Shown here piece after piece: positions 45,472-53,901 of a DNA stretch of 63,794 bases (the stretch's first letter is position 1; each line of letters begins with the position of its first letter). Origin of the DNA: Rhizobiales bacterium Ga0077524 (GTDB taxonomy: Bacteria; Pseudomonadota; Alphaproteobacteria; Rhizobiales; Hyphomicrobiaceae). A program made the translations under genes and the position numbers. The notes under the pieces were generated by a model. It made no database searches and was not told where the DNA came from. It saw nothing but the letters and a program-made list of their open reading frames with translations. Where the stretch lies: positions 1 through 63,794 of the forward strand of contig LNDR01000413.1 in NCBI GenBank assembly GCA_001464755.1. The letters are read 5' to 3'.

Positions 45472-45987
45472 ATGAGCAAGCTCGACATCATCACCCTTCC
45501 CGACCCGGTCCTTCGCCAGATGTGCGTCCCTGTGGAGCGCGTCGACGATGCGCTGCGCCGGCTTGTGGACGGCATGCTCGAGGCAATGTACGAGGCACCC
45601 GGCATCGGGCTGGCTGCCCCGCAGGTGGGCGTGTCCCGGCGGGTTATCGTTCTCGACGTCTCGGAGAGGGACGGCGAGAAAAATCCGATCGTCATGGTCA
45701 ATCCTGAGATCGTGCGCTTCGCCGATGAGCGCCGGACCTACGAGGAGGGTTGCCTTTCCATTCCCGACGTGAAGGTCGAGATCGAGCGGCCGGCGGGGCT
45801 GACGGTCAGGTTTCTCAACCGGAACGGACAGCGGCAGGAGCTGGATGCGAGCGGCCTTTTCGCAACGGCGATACAACACGAGGTCGACCACCTCGACGGG
45901 CGCTTGATCATTGATTTCCTGTCGCGACTGAAGCGGGACATCATCGTGCGCCGTTTCAAAAAACAGGCACGCATAGAGGCGGAATAG
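45472..45987 (+). CDS. def: Peptide deformylase
   Basis: Protein of 171 residues. The three motifs of the family are intact: [18 protein letters not shown] (C94 ligand) and QHEVDHLDG (H136 and H140, catalytic Glu). It removes the N-formyl group of new polypeptides. fmt follows after 91 bases, forming the standard def-fmt pair. The start at 45472 fits the family N-terminus ([13 protein letters not shown]). The usual third partner, truA, is absent. Confidence 0.95.
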   Translation: MSKLDIITLPDPVLRQMCVPVERVDDALRRLVDGMLEAMYEAPGIGLAAPQVGVSRRVIVLDVSERDGEKNPIVMVNPEIVRFADERRTYEEGCLSIPDVKVEIERPAGLTVRFLNRNGQRQELDASGLFATAIQHEVDHLDGRLIIDFLSRLKRDIIVRRFKKQARIEAE

Positions 45988-46078
45988 CGCTTCTGCCGGC
46001 AGCGTGGGCCCTGTCGCGGCACGAGACATAAGCAACGCGGCCGCGGTCGCGGGTATCAGCCACGCGAAGGGACCACCT

Positions 46079-46999
46079 ATGCTGCGCGTCGTGTTCATGG
46101 GCACGCCCGAAATCGCGGTGCCGATGCTATCCGAGATCATGGCCGCCGGGCATGAGGTGGTTGCCGTCTATTGCCAGCCACCACGACCGGCGGGTCGGGG
46201 CATGGATCTCCGCAAATCCCCAGTTCACGAGCATGCCGAGGCGATGGGGCTGCCGGTCCTCACGCCGCGCACACTGAAGGGCGAGGCGGAGCAGGTGGCA
46301 TTTTGTGCCCACGACGCGGACGTGGCGGTGGTCGTCGCCTACGGGCTGTTGCTGCCCAAGTCCGTGCTGGAGGCGCCGCGGTACGGCTGCCTGAACATGC
46401 ACGGCTCGGCACTGCCGCGCTGGCGAGGCGCGGCGCCGATCCAGCGTGCGATCATGGCGGGAGATTCCGAGACTGCGGCCATGGTGATGCGGATGGATGA
46501 AGGGCTCGACACGGGACCAGTTTGCCTCGCCGAGCGGATTGCCATCGGGCCGGACATGACGGCTGGCGAGTTGCACGATCAGATGATGCTGATCGGTGCC
46601 GGGTTGATGGTCAGGGCTCTGGCTGCGCTCGAGCGGGGCAGCTTGACCGAGACACAGCAACCGGCCGAGGGGGTCACCTACGCGACCAAGATCGACAAGG
46701 CGGAGACACGCATCGATGTCTCCCGATCGGCACGGGAGGTGCACAATCACATTCGCGGGTTGTCGCCGTTTCCCGGCGCGTGGTTGGAAGCGGGGCCGGA
46801 GGGGAAGCGCGAGCGGATCAAGGTGCTGCGTACGGCTTTGGCCGAGGGGAAAGGCCCTTCGGGCACAGTGATCGATGCTTCGGGACCGGTGATCGCATGC
46901 GGGGAGGGCGCGATCCGGCTGATCGAGGCCCAACGCGCGGGGCGCAAGCCGGTTTCGGGCCCGGAGCTGATGCGCGGCTTCGATCTCGGTCGATTGTGA
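46079..46999 (+). CDS. fmt: Methionyl-tRNA formyltransferase
   Basis: Protein of 306 residues. [14 protein letters not shown] begins the formyl-transfer domain; [35 protein letters not shown] (catalytic Asn and His) and [10 protein letters not shown] follow. The C-terminal RNA-binding domain ends [15 protein letters not shown]. It formylates initiator Met-tRNA. The ATG at 46079 is preferred, with GAAGGGA upstream. Co-transcribed with def. Confidence 0.94.
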   Translation: MLRVVFMGTPEIAVPMLSEIMAAGHEVVAVYCQPPRPAGRGMDLRKSPVHEHAEAMGLPVLTPRTLKGEAEQVAFCAHDADVAVVVAYGLLLPKSVLEAPRYGCLNMHGSALPRWRGAAPIQRAIMAGDSETAAMVMRMDEGLDTGPVCLAERIAIGPDMTAGELHDQMMLIGAGLMVRALAALERGSLTETQQPAEGVTYATKIDKAETRIDVSRSAREVHNHIRGLSPFPGAWLEAGPEGKRERIKVLRTALAEGKGPSGTVIDASGPVIACGEGAIRLIEAQRAGRKPVSGPELMRGFDLGRL

Positions 47000-47045
47000 G
47001 GCGCAGTGGCGAGTAGGTGCGATCCCGGACCGCCCGCGCTTTGCG

Positions 47046-47396
47046 CTACTTCTTCATCTCGACCATGATGACGTGGGTCGGTGTCGTGCCCACGTTCTCG
47101 CCGATGTGGGTTTGCGCATCCGACCAGAGCACGTCCCCAGCCTTGAATTCGCGCGTGAGAACCTTTCCATCAGGAAGATGGATTTTCCTTTTGAACGCGC
47201 CCATGGCGTAGAGGACGAATGCGGGATGGTGGTGCTGGTGGGTTTTCTCGCCAGGATTGTCCTTGTAGTCGAGCACGCGAACCTGCTCATTCTCGAAGAT
47301 GACCTTGTACTTGTCGCCGTCGGTTGCCGTCGGATCTTGGGCCGCAACGGGCGTCGCGAGGACGAGACCTATTAAAGGGCCTGCGAAACGGTGCAT
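47046..47396 (-). CDS. Periplasmic cupin-domain protein
   Basis: Protein of 116 residues with a short signal peptide (PLIGLVLATPVAAQ). A cupin barrel follows; HQHHHPAFVLYAMG gives the metal-binding His cluster and RVLDYKDNPGEKT precedes it. Such small secreted cupins are of unknown function. The gene converges on fmt and is divergent from the EEP gene at 47565. Confidence 0.75.
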   Translation of the reverse strand: MHRFAGPLIGLVLATPVAAQDPTATDGDKYKVIFENEQVRVLDYKDNPGEKTHQHHHPAFVLYAMGAFKRKIHLPDGKVLTREFKAGDVLWSDAQTHIGENVGTTPTHVIMVEMKK

Positions 47397-47564
47397 GGGA
47401 GATAGCTCCGAGTGGGGTGTTGTGCGGTCTCTGGGATCGGTGCAGAGCCGAGCCGGAGCGCAGCGCTACCTAAGCCATTTTGCGGAGCTCACGATAGCGG
47501 TATTCTGTTACTTCATTCTCAGGCATCGCGCGCCTCAAAGGGATACGCGACGGAGACAAATCGA

Positions 47565-48557
47565 GTGCGCATTGCGACCTTCAATGTCGAGAGCCTGGAT
47601 ATGCCCGTCGAGGCGCGTCTGCCGGTGTTGCGGCCGGCGCTCGAGAGGCTCGAGGCCGACATCCTGTGCCTGCAGGAGGTGAATGGGCAGCGCGTGCCCG
47701 GCCAGAAGGAGCGGGCGCTGACCGCGCTCGATGTCGTGCTGTCGGGGACGCGCTACGAGAGCTACGATCGGGTTTCGACGCAGGGTCACGGCCGCAACGG
47801 GGCGGCAGACGTGCACAATCTCGTGACGCTCTCACGCCATCCGATCGTGGGGCACGCGCAGGTACTGCACGATTGGGTGCCGCCGGTGGTGCTTCATGCC
47901 GTGACGGCCGATCCGGTCGCGGCGCAACCGATGCCGATCCGGTTCGAGCGGCCCCTCTTGCACACCGAGATCGCGACCGAGGCCGGTTCGCTCCACGTCG
48001 TCAACGTGCATCTGCGCGCGCCGATCGCCTCGCCGATTCCCGGGCAGAAGGCGGGCCCGTTCGCCTGGAAGAGCGTCAAGGGCTGGGCGGAGGGCTATTA
48101 CCACTCGGGCCTGAAGCGCATCGCACAAGCGTTCGAGCTACGGCTGCTCGTCGACAAGCTGTTAGATGCGGATGCGGGGGCGCGCATACTGCTGACCGGG
48201 GACTTCAACGCCGAGGCCAACGAGACACCGATGCGGCTGATCGCGGGTGTCGCAGAGGACACCGGCAACGCCGCCCTGGCGGGGCGGTCGATGGTTGTTC
48301 TGGATCGCGGCATCGACGCGTCGCGCCGTTTCAGCGTGGTGCATCATGGCCGGCCGCAGATGCTTGACCATATGCTGGCAAGCCATGCGCTTCTGGGGTG
48401 CTATCGCGGCGTCGAGGTGCACAACGAGGCGCTCGGCGACGAGGCTGCCGGTTGGGCGAGCCAGGTTTCGGCGGCAGGTTCCTATCACGCCGCCGTCGTG
48501 GCGACGTTCGACCTCAAAGCCCGACCTATCGGCTCGACGCGCGCTCAAGAGCCTTGA
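47565..48557 (+). CDS. Endonuclease/exonuclease/phosphatase family protein
   Basis: Protein of 330 residues with a GTG start at 47565 preceded by GGAGACAA. RIATFNVESLD, LEADILCLQEVNGQ (catalytic Glu), LTGDFNAEANETPM (Asp/Asn) and QMLDHMLAS (Asp/His) are the four EEP motifs in order. Members cleave phosphodiesters in DNA, RNA or lipids; the target is unknown. No signal peptide is seen, so it is probably cytoplasmic. Its last 32 bases overlap the minus-strand small gene at 48526-48753. Confidence 0.87.
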   Translation: MRIATFNVESLDMPVEARLPVLRPALERLEADILCLQEVNGQRVPGQKERALTALDVVLSGTRYESYDRVSTQGHGRNGAADVHNLVTLSRHPIVGHAQVLHDWVPPVVLHAVTADPVAAQPMPIRFERPLLHTEIATEAGSLHVVNVHLRAPIASPIPGQKAGPFAWKSVKGWAEGYYHSGLKRIAQAFELRLLVDKLLDADAGARILLTGDFNAEANETPMRLIAGVAEDTGNAALAGRSMVVLDRGIDASRRFSVVHHGRPQMLDHMLASHALLGCYRGVEVHNEALGDEAAGWASQVSAAGSYHAAVVATFDLKARPIGSTRAQEP

Positions 48558-48753
48558 TACGACCCCGCGGGCGGCCCGACCGCTCGCTGATCTCGCGATC
48601 CTGAGCCTCAATCACGGCGCGGGCCGGTTCGTCCCCTTCGAGACCGCCGACCTCGGTGGCGGGAACCTTGCGGTTCGACGTCATGCTGCCGTCGTCGTAG
48701 GTCACATTGAACAGAACGAATTCGAGCTTTCCGGTTGGCTTCTTGCGGGCCAT
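48526..48753 (-). CDS. Small conserved-looking basic protein
   Basis: Protein of 75 residues from the ATG at 48753 (GAGGA six bases upstream). The N-terminal MARKKPTGKLEFVLFNVTYDDGS looks like a compact beta-rich small domain, and the C-terminal third is Arg/Glu-rich. Family not recognised. The tail overlaps the 3' end of the EEP gene on the opposite strand. It is probably real because of the regular beta pattern and the ribosome-binding site. Confidence 0.65.
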   Translation of the reverse strand: MARKKPTGKLEFVLFNVTYDDGSMTSNRKVPATEVGGLEGDEPARAVIEAQDREISERSGRPRGRIKALERASSR

Positions 48754-48864
48754 TGGCATTCCTCGCAGGCGAATTGGTGCTAATGGACCGGCATGCTCGC
48801 CGGTCCATATGATCTGTGTGCGACAAGCCGGGCCGCGTCGGTCAGACGAGGCCGGTCCGGCGTG

Positions 48865-50442
48865 TCAAACCGCTGGAGCTGAAACGCGCGGAGCTGCCGA
48901 CCGGCTCCCGCCTCGCCGGTTGCGGCGCCGACCTTGGCCGCCGCCCCCGCGGCTTTCGCCGTCACCACGGCGCGGTTCGCGCTCAGGACGCTCGCCATTG
49001 CCGGCCGCTGGGGTGTTACGCTGGGCGCCGGGGGACAGGAAACGCATGTGCCCGAGCGAGGCGCCGTTCTGGTCGCTGGACGCGCCGGCATCGCGGCGCT
49101 GATCGCGACGCGGCTCGGAGCGGCTTCCGGCGGCTGCTGGCCTCCGGTCGTCGCGCCGGGGCGCGGCCCGGTCGTCGCGACGGTCCGGACGGTCGCTACT
49201 GCCGGCACGAGCCGGACGGGCGTTGCTGCGGGAGCGATCTGGGCGTCTGCCGCGCTCGCCACGGTCACCTTCGGAGCGGTCGCGCGGGGACGCCGCCTCC
49301 TGCTCGAGCGACTTGTCGCCGCGACGATCCTCGCTCGCAATGGTCTGGCGGGTCGTGCGCTCGATGGCGCGGAGGAGATCACGATCGTCGCCCGCACACA
49401 ACGAGATGGCGATGCCTGATGCGCCGGCCCGGGCGGTGCGCCCGATCCTGTGCACGTAAGCCTCGGGCACCTCGGGAAGGTCGAAGTTGACGACGTGCGT
49501 CACCTCGTCGACATCGATGCCACGGGCGGCGATGTCGGTTGCGACCAGCACGCGGATCTTTCCGTCGCGGAAGGCCTCGAGGGCGCTCTCGCGCTGGTTC
49601 TGACTCTTGTTGCCGTGGATTGCGGCAACTTTCACGCCGCAGCCTTCGAGATGCTTGGCGACACGGTCGGCGCCGCGCTTGGTGCGCGTGAAGACGAGGC
49701 CGCGCTTCAGGTCGGCGTTGGCCATCAGCTCGGCGAGCAGCGAGCGCTTGCGCGCCTGATCGACGTGGATGACGAGCTGGGAGACGCGCTCCACTGTCGT
49801 GGCGACCGGCGTGACGGCGACCTTGACAGGATTGCGCAGGAGCTGATCGGCAAGACCAGCGATCTCACGCGGCATGGTGGCCGAGAAGAGCAGGTTCTGG
49901 CGCGTCGGTGCGAGGGTGGCGACGATCTGGCGGATCGGCTTGATGAAGCCGAGGTCGAGCATCTGGTCGGCCTCGTCGAGCACGAGGACCTCTGTGTGAC
50001 GCAAGTCGGCGGTGCCATCGGACATGTGGTCGATGAGGCGGCCGGGCGTCGCGACGAGGACATCGAGCCCACGGTTCAGCGCATCGCGCTGGGGCCGATA
50101 GCCGACGCCGCCGAACACAACGGCGACCTTGAAGCCCATGTGGCGGCCGTAGGTCTCGAAGCTTTCGGCGATCTGTGAGGCGAGCTCACGGGTTGGCGAG
50201 AGGACGAGCACGCGGGTGCCGCGACGCGGGGCGGGCTTGGGGTCGGCTGCGAGGCGTTGCAGGATCGGCAATGCGAACGCGGCCGTCTTGCCTGTGCCCG
50301 TCTGAGCGATGCCAAGGAGATCCTTGCCGGCGAGCAGTGAGGGAATGGCCTGCGCCTGGATCGGCGTCGGCGTGTGATACCCTTCCTCCTCCAGCGCCTT
50401 AAGAAGGGGCGCGGCGAGGCCGAGGTCGGTGAATGTCGTCAC
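48865..50442 (-). CDS. rhlE: DEAD-box RNA helicase, RhlE type
   Basis: Protein of 525 residues with a GTG start. Helicase motifs are in order: Q-motif TPTPIQAQAIP, AQTGTGKTAAFALP (I), PTRELASQ (Ia), VLDEADQMLDLGF (II), SATMP (III), GLVFTRTKRGADRVAKH (IV), ATDIAARGID (V) and HRIGRTARAG (VI). After residue ~380 the C-terminal ~145 residues are Arg/Gly/Asp/Ser-rich, typical of RhlE-type tails that bind RNA or promote condensates. Cold-adapted ribosome assembly or mRNA turnover is the usual role. Confidence 0.95.
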   Translation of the reverse strand: MTTFTDLGLAAPLLKALEEEGYHTPTPIQAQAIPSLLAGKDLLGIAQTGTGKTAAFALPILQRLAADPKPAPRRGTRVLVLSPTRELASQIAESFETYGRHMGFKVAVVFGGVGYRPQRDALNRGLDVLVATPGRLIDHMSDGTADLRHTEVLVLDEADQMLDLGFIKPIRQIVATLAPTRQNLLFSATMPREIAGLADQLLRNPVKVAVTPVATTVERVSQLVIHVDQARKRSLLAELMANADLKRGLVFTRTKRGADRVAKHLEGCGVKVAAIHGNKSQNQRESALEAFRDGKIRVLVATDIAARGIDVDEVTHVVNFDLPEVPEAYVHRIGRTARAGASGIAISLCAGDDRDLLRAIERTTRQTIASEDRRGDKSLEQEAASPRDRSEGDRGERGRRPDRSRSNARPARAGSSDRPDRRDDRAAPRRDDRRPAAAGSRSEPRRDQRRDAGASSDQNGASLGHMRFLSPGAQRNTPAAGNGERPEREPRRGDGESRGGGGQGRRRNRRGGSRSAAPRVSAPAV

Positions 50443-50786
50443 GAGAAGTCTTTCTGGAATGCACGGGTCCGCGCACGCCGGGGCATAGCCCGATGCGGCG
50501 CGCCGGAGGCGCTTTGCTGGGTGACACCCCGCGTGCCCTGGGTTGTCGGTTTGTGTGATTACGTGGGGCGCTCAACAGGTTGGGACAGGGTGGGCCTACG
50601 ATACTGTGGCCGACACATCCCCTTCACGCGGCTGGAGCGCCTTGTCTGCTCCACTTTGGGAGCACGCGGCTTATCTCATGGTGCAGCGCAACAGTCAAAT
50701 GAATTGAATTTCGGGGGCGTGGGCGCCCTGGGCATCGGCCTCAGGGGCGCTATGCTACGGCCAAACACCGATCGATGGAGCCAATG
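50443..50786. other. Divergent intergenic region without a recognised gene
   Basis: This 344-base spacer separates the divergent helicase and isomerase genes. It holds a long 5' leader for the helicase, as often seen for cold-shock helicases, but I see no specific cold-box. A GC-rich imperfect hairpin lies near 50715-50755, just before the isomerase start. Short reading frames here look spurious. Confidence 0.4.
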
Positions 50787-51560
50787 ATGCCGAAGTTCGC
50801 CGCCAACCTTTCCTTCATGTTCAACGAGGTGCCGTTCTCCGATCGATTCGAGGCGGCGGCCAAAGCCGGGTTTCGAGCGGTCGAGTTCCTCAATCCGTTC
50901 GAGCTTCCGAAAGACGATCTGGTCGCGCGCCTCAAGGCCAACGGCCTCACGCCAGCGCTGTTCAATATGGCCCATGGAGATTTCTCGAAGGGCGAGCGCG
51001 GCATGTCGGCAATCCCGGGCCGGGAGGCCGAGTTCGAGAAGGCCGTGGCGGCGGCGCTCGCCTACGCCGAGGCGACAGGGTGCAAGCGCCTGTTCGCAAT
51101 GGCGGGCTTGAGGCACCACGGCGCCAACCGCGCGACCTACGTGAGGAACCTGCGCACCGCCGCGAAGATGCTCGCAGGGTCGGGCATCGACGTGATCATC
51201 GAGCCGATCAACACGCGCGACATTCCGGGCTATTTTCTCAATACGACCGGTGAAGCGCGATCGATCATCCACGAGGTGGCCGAGCCCAATATCGGGCTGC
51301 AGTTCGATCTTTATCACCGCCAGATCATGGAGGGTGACGTCGCCATGGCGATCGCCGAGTTCGCGCCGTTGGCGCGGCATTACCAGATCGCCTCGCCGCC
51401 CGACCGGGGCGAACCGGACGACGGCGAGATGAACTACGCCTATCTGTTCAAACTGATCGACCAGACCGGCTTCGATGGCTGGGTGGGTTGCGAGTACAAA
51501 CCGCGCGGCGAGACGGTGGCCGGTCTCAAGTGGGTGAAGGCGCTGGGGGTGAGCCTTTGA
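50787..51560 (+). CDS. Hydroxypyruvate isomerase / 2-oxo-tetronate isomerase family
   Basis: Protein of 257 residues with a TIM-barrel (Hyi/OtnI) fold. FAANLSFMFNEVPF at the N-terminus, VEFLNPFEL, LFNMAHGDFSKGERG, IIEPINTRDIPGYFL (Glu metal ligand) and LQFDLYHRQIMEGD (Asp/His) are family signatures. It interconverts hydroxypyruvate and tartronate semialdehyde or acts on 2-oxo-tetronate. The ATG at 50787 has GGAG six bases upstream. Functionally it could link with the tartronate-semialdehyde-reductase-like gene at 14124, but they are not clustered. Confidence 0.9.
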   Translation: MPKFAANLSFMFNEVPFSDRFEAAAKAGFRAVEFLNPFELPKDDLVARLKANGLTPALFNMAHGDFSKGERGMSAIPGREAEFEKAVAAALAYAEATGCKRLFAMAGLRHHGANRATYVRNLRTAAKMLAGSGIDVIIEPINTRDIPGYFLNTTGEARSIIHEVAEPNIGLQFDLYHRQIMEGDVAMAIAEFAPLARHYQIASPPDRGEPDDGEMNYAYLFKLIDQTGFDGWVGCEYKPRGETVAGLKWVKALGVSL

Positions 51561-51566
51561 TCCACA

Positions 51567-52745
51567 TCAGAGCCATACGGTCTGCGCTGTAACGAAGGCT
51601 GCGCTCGCGCCGGTGATCGCGATGTAGTGCGTGCCACCTGCGGTCTGTGTGGCAACCCAGGTGTAGCCACCCTGGTCGAAGATGCTGGTGGCCGATTGAT
51701 AGGCCGCCGGCAGCACGAGGTAGTCGGCGGTGCCCGAGGTCCAGATCTCGAAGCCGTCGATCATGTCGAACTCGCCGGCATTCGGCCCGTCGTGGAGCGC
51801 GTAGAAGTAGTCGTTGCCGGAGCCGCCAACGAAGTAATCGTTGCCGGTGCCGCCGAATAGAGCGTCGGCGCCGTCCTGGCCAAGCAGTACATCGGCTCCC
51901 GCGCCGCCCACCAGTACATCGTTCGCCACCCCCCCGGAGAGCGTGTCGGCGCCGTCCTCGCCCATCAGGTAGTCGGCGCCGGTCTCGCCCGCGACGTAGT
52001 CATTGTCCGCGCCGCCCGCCGCGAAGTCGTCGCCGTCGCCGGCCAGGAGCGTATCGTCGCCGGCTTCGCCGAAGAGAAAATCGTTGCCGGTGTCGCCGTA
52101 GACGAGGTCGAAAAAATCTCCGGCCAAGACGGTGTCCTGCCCAGCCCCGGCATCAATGTGATCATAACCACCTGCCCCGAAGATGATGTCGTTGCCAGCG
52201 TCACCGTCTAGACGATCTTCCGAGTCCGCGCCGACAATGTAGTCGTCACCGACCCAGCCGCGCAGGCCGTTTTCGCCGGCACCTCCGATGAGAGTGTCAT
52301 TGCCCGTGCCGATGCCGCCATCCCAACCTTCCTCCGATGGTGGCAAAACATCGTCGGTCCCTCGAAATCCGATAAACAACACCCCCTCGGGGTAGAGGAG
52401 GCGGCGCATCGCCCAGGCGTCCTGGGCAGCATAGGTTGCCATGAATGACGAGGCGGGCAAGTTCAGTCCGCTAATCGTCTCCGCACCGCCGTGATAATAG
52501 TAGCCGAAGAGAGTGAACGCCTGTCCAACGTACTCGTACTCGATCGAGTTTATCGTGCCTCCCAAGAGCTGTCCGTTGTCGTACGTGAACCCGCTTCCAT
52601 GCAGGATCATTGACGCATCTGCGATATGCAAGTCGCCGACTATGTGGCCGGATACCGAATAAAGCTTGTCCGTAGCCATGACGGAATCGTGCGGAATCTG
52701 GACGAAGTCCGTGTACCGCCCGCGCGTGACCTGGATCGTTACCAT
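51567..52745 (-). CDS. RTX-repeat (calcium-binding) secreted protein
   Basis: Protein of 392 residues. The N-terminal ~140 residues are beta-rich and of unknown family. Residues ~143-315 carry about 19 GGxGxDxUx-type nonapeptide repeats (for example GGTGNDYFVGG, AGGYDHIDAG, GQDGADALFGG), which bind Ca2+ and fold into a beta-roll. The last 60 residues are aromatic and hydrophobic, ending TVWL, as is common for type I secretion signals. It lacks a Sec signal. No type I transporter gene is adjacent. Function (adhesin, matrix or enzyme scaffold) unknown. Confidence 0.87.
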   Translation of the reverse strand: MVTIQVTRGRYTDFVQIPHDSVMATDKLYSVSGHIVGDLHIADASMILHGSGFTYDNGQLLGGTINSIEYEYVGQAFTLFGYYYHGGAETISGLNLPASSFMATYAAQDAWAMRRLLYPEGVLFIGFRGTDDVLPPSEEGWDGGIGTGNDTLIGGAGENGLRGWVGDDYIVGADSEDRLDGDAGNDIIFGAGGYDHIDAGAGQDTVLAGDFFDLVYGDTGNDFLFGEAGDDTLLAGDGDDFAAGGADNDYVAGETGADYLMGEDGADTLSGGVANDVLVGGAGADVLLGQDGADALFGGTGNDYFVGGSGNDYFYALHDGPNAGEFDMIDGFEIWTSGTADYLVLPAAYQSATSIFDQGGYTWVATQTAGGTHYIAITGASAAFVTAQTVWL

Positions 52746-52900
52746 GTGGCCCTTCGATTTCCGCTCGATGAAGGGACTATCTCAGCGTTGCCCGGCGCCG
52801 GATTGCGATGGATCAAGCAAATGTCTACCGACGAACCAGCCTTGCGTCAGGCTGCCGATGTAGGCAAGCTTGCAACCCTGGTCCAGACGGAGCCCCACCC

Positions 52901-53686
52901 ATGCTGATCGTTACATCCCGCGCCGAGGCGGCGGCGCGAAGCCGCAAGATCCAGGTCAATGGTCGCGAGTACACCATCGACGAGTACGTCGGCTCGGCGC
53001 CGAAGAAGGGCATGTACGTCGCCGGCAACGAGGCCAACGACGACGGGCGACCGCAGGGCTTCCTCGTCCACCAGCCGCCGAATGCGATCACACCGGCGCA
53101 TTTCCACGAGCCGAACCAGTTCCAGGTGTTCGTCGCCGGCAAGGGGCGCCTCGGCGCGGCACCGGCGGCGGCGCTCACGGTGCAATATGCCAACGGGCAT
53201 ACGCCTTATGGACCGATCGTGGCCGGGGAGGAGGGTGTCCAGTATTTCACGCTGCGCCAGCGTTGGGACCCGGGTGCGAAGTACCTACCGGCCTCGATGG
53301 ACCTGCTGCGGAAGGGCAACCAGCGGACGCGCCTGAAGGGTAACATCGCGGTTGCCGAGGAGGCCGAGCGCAAGGCGCGCGTGACGCCGGTCGTGGACAC
53401 GATCATGACCGAGGAAGCCGACGGGCTTGCCGCGTGGATGTGGCGGCTCGGAGCGTCGGGCGAGGCGTTGCTGCCGGAGCCATCGAAGTGCGGCGGCCAG
53501 TATCTGATCGTCGTCGGCGGAACTCTCATTGCTGACGGCGCAGCCCTCGACCGGCTGTCGACCGTCTACGTGACACCCGAGGAGGCCCCCTTCATTGCGA
53601 AGGCGGGGGCAGACGGCCTCGACCTGCTCGTCCTCCAGTTCCCGCGCATAGGCGAGACGCTGGAGGGGGGTGCTAGCCGGGTGTGA
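52901..53686 (+). CDS. Cupin-domain protein
   Basis: Protein of 261 residues. The cupin motif PAHFHEPNQFQVFVAGKGRL (His-x-His...His) is near residue 70. A second beta-sandwich part contains QYLIVVGGTL. It lacks a signal peptide, so it is cytoplasmic. It is divergent from the RTX gene and followed by a repeat-rich spacer. No closer family assignment is possible from motifs; a dioxygenase or ligand-binding role is typical. Confidence 0.8.
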   Translation: MLIVTSRAEAAARSRKIQVNGREYTIDEYVGSAPKKGMYVAGNEANDDGRPQGFLVHQPPNAITPAHFHEPNQFQVFVAGKGRLGAAPAAALTVQYANGHTPYGPIVAGEEGVQYFTLRQRWDPGAKYLPASMDLLRKGNQRTRLKGNIAVAEEAERKARVTPVVDTIMTEEADGLAAWMWRLGASGEALLPEPSKCGGQYLIVVGGTLIADGAALDRLSTVYVTPEEAPFIAKAGADGLDLLVLQFPRIGETLEGGASRV

Positions 53687-53702
53687 GCGTGCCTGGTTGG
53701 GG

Positions 53703-53862
53703 GTAGGTTGGGTGAGCGCGGCCGAGGTCGGCGATCAAGCGTCGCTGGCGGCGTTCCGCGCGTAACCCAACGTGGTCGGCGCTGCGGTTCGGTTTGTTGG
53801 GTTACGCCGGTATCGGCGCCGCGAGCTGAGCCGCACTGCCGAGGCCGGCTAACCCAACCTAC
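53703..53862. repeat. Nested inverted repeats of the GTAGGTTGGGT / GCGTAACCCAAC type
   Basis: Four related half-sites are arranged symmetrically: GTAGGTTGGGT (53703-53713), GCGTAACCCAAC (53760-53771), GTTGGGTTACGC (53796-53807) and ACCCAACCTAC (53852-53862). The inner pair makes a perfect 12-bp inverted repeat and the outer pair a perfect 11-bp one. It fills the spacer between two convergent genes and looks like a dispersed, possibly mobilisable palindromic element. Confidence 0.75.
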
Positions 53863-53901
53863 GAACGACACTACCAAACGCGCACCCGCGGCGGTTGCGT
53901 C

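Noticed and set aside
50374-50787. 137-codon plus-strand frame before the isomerase gene
   Set aside because: Starts inside the helicase gene on the other strand and has no ribosome-binding site or family resemblance.
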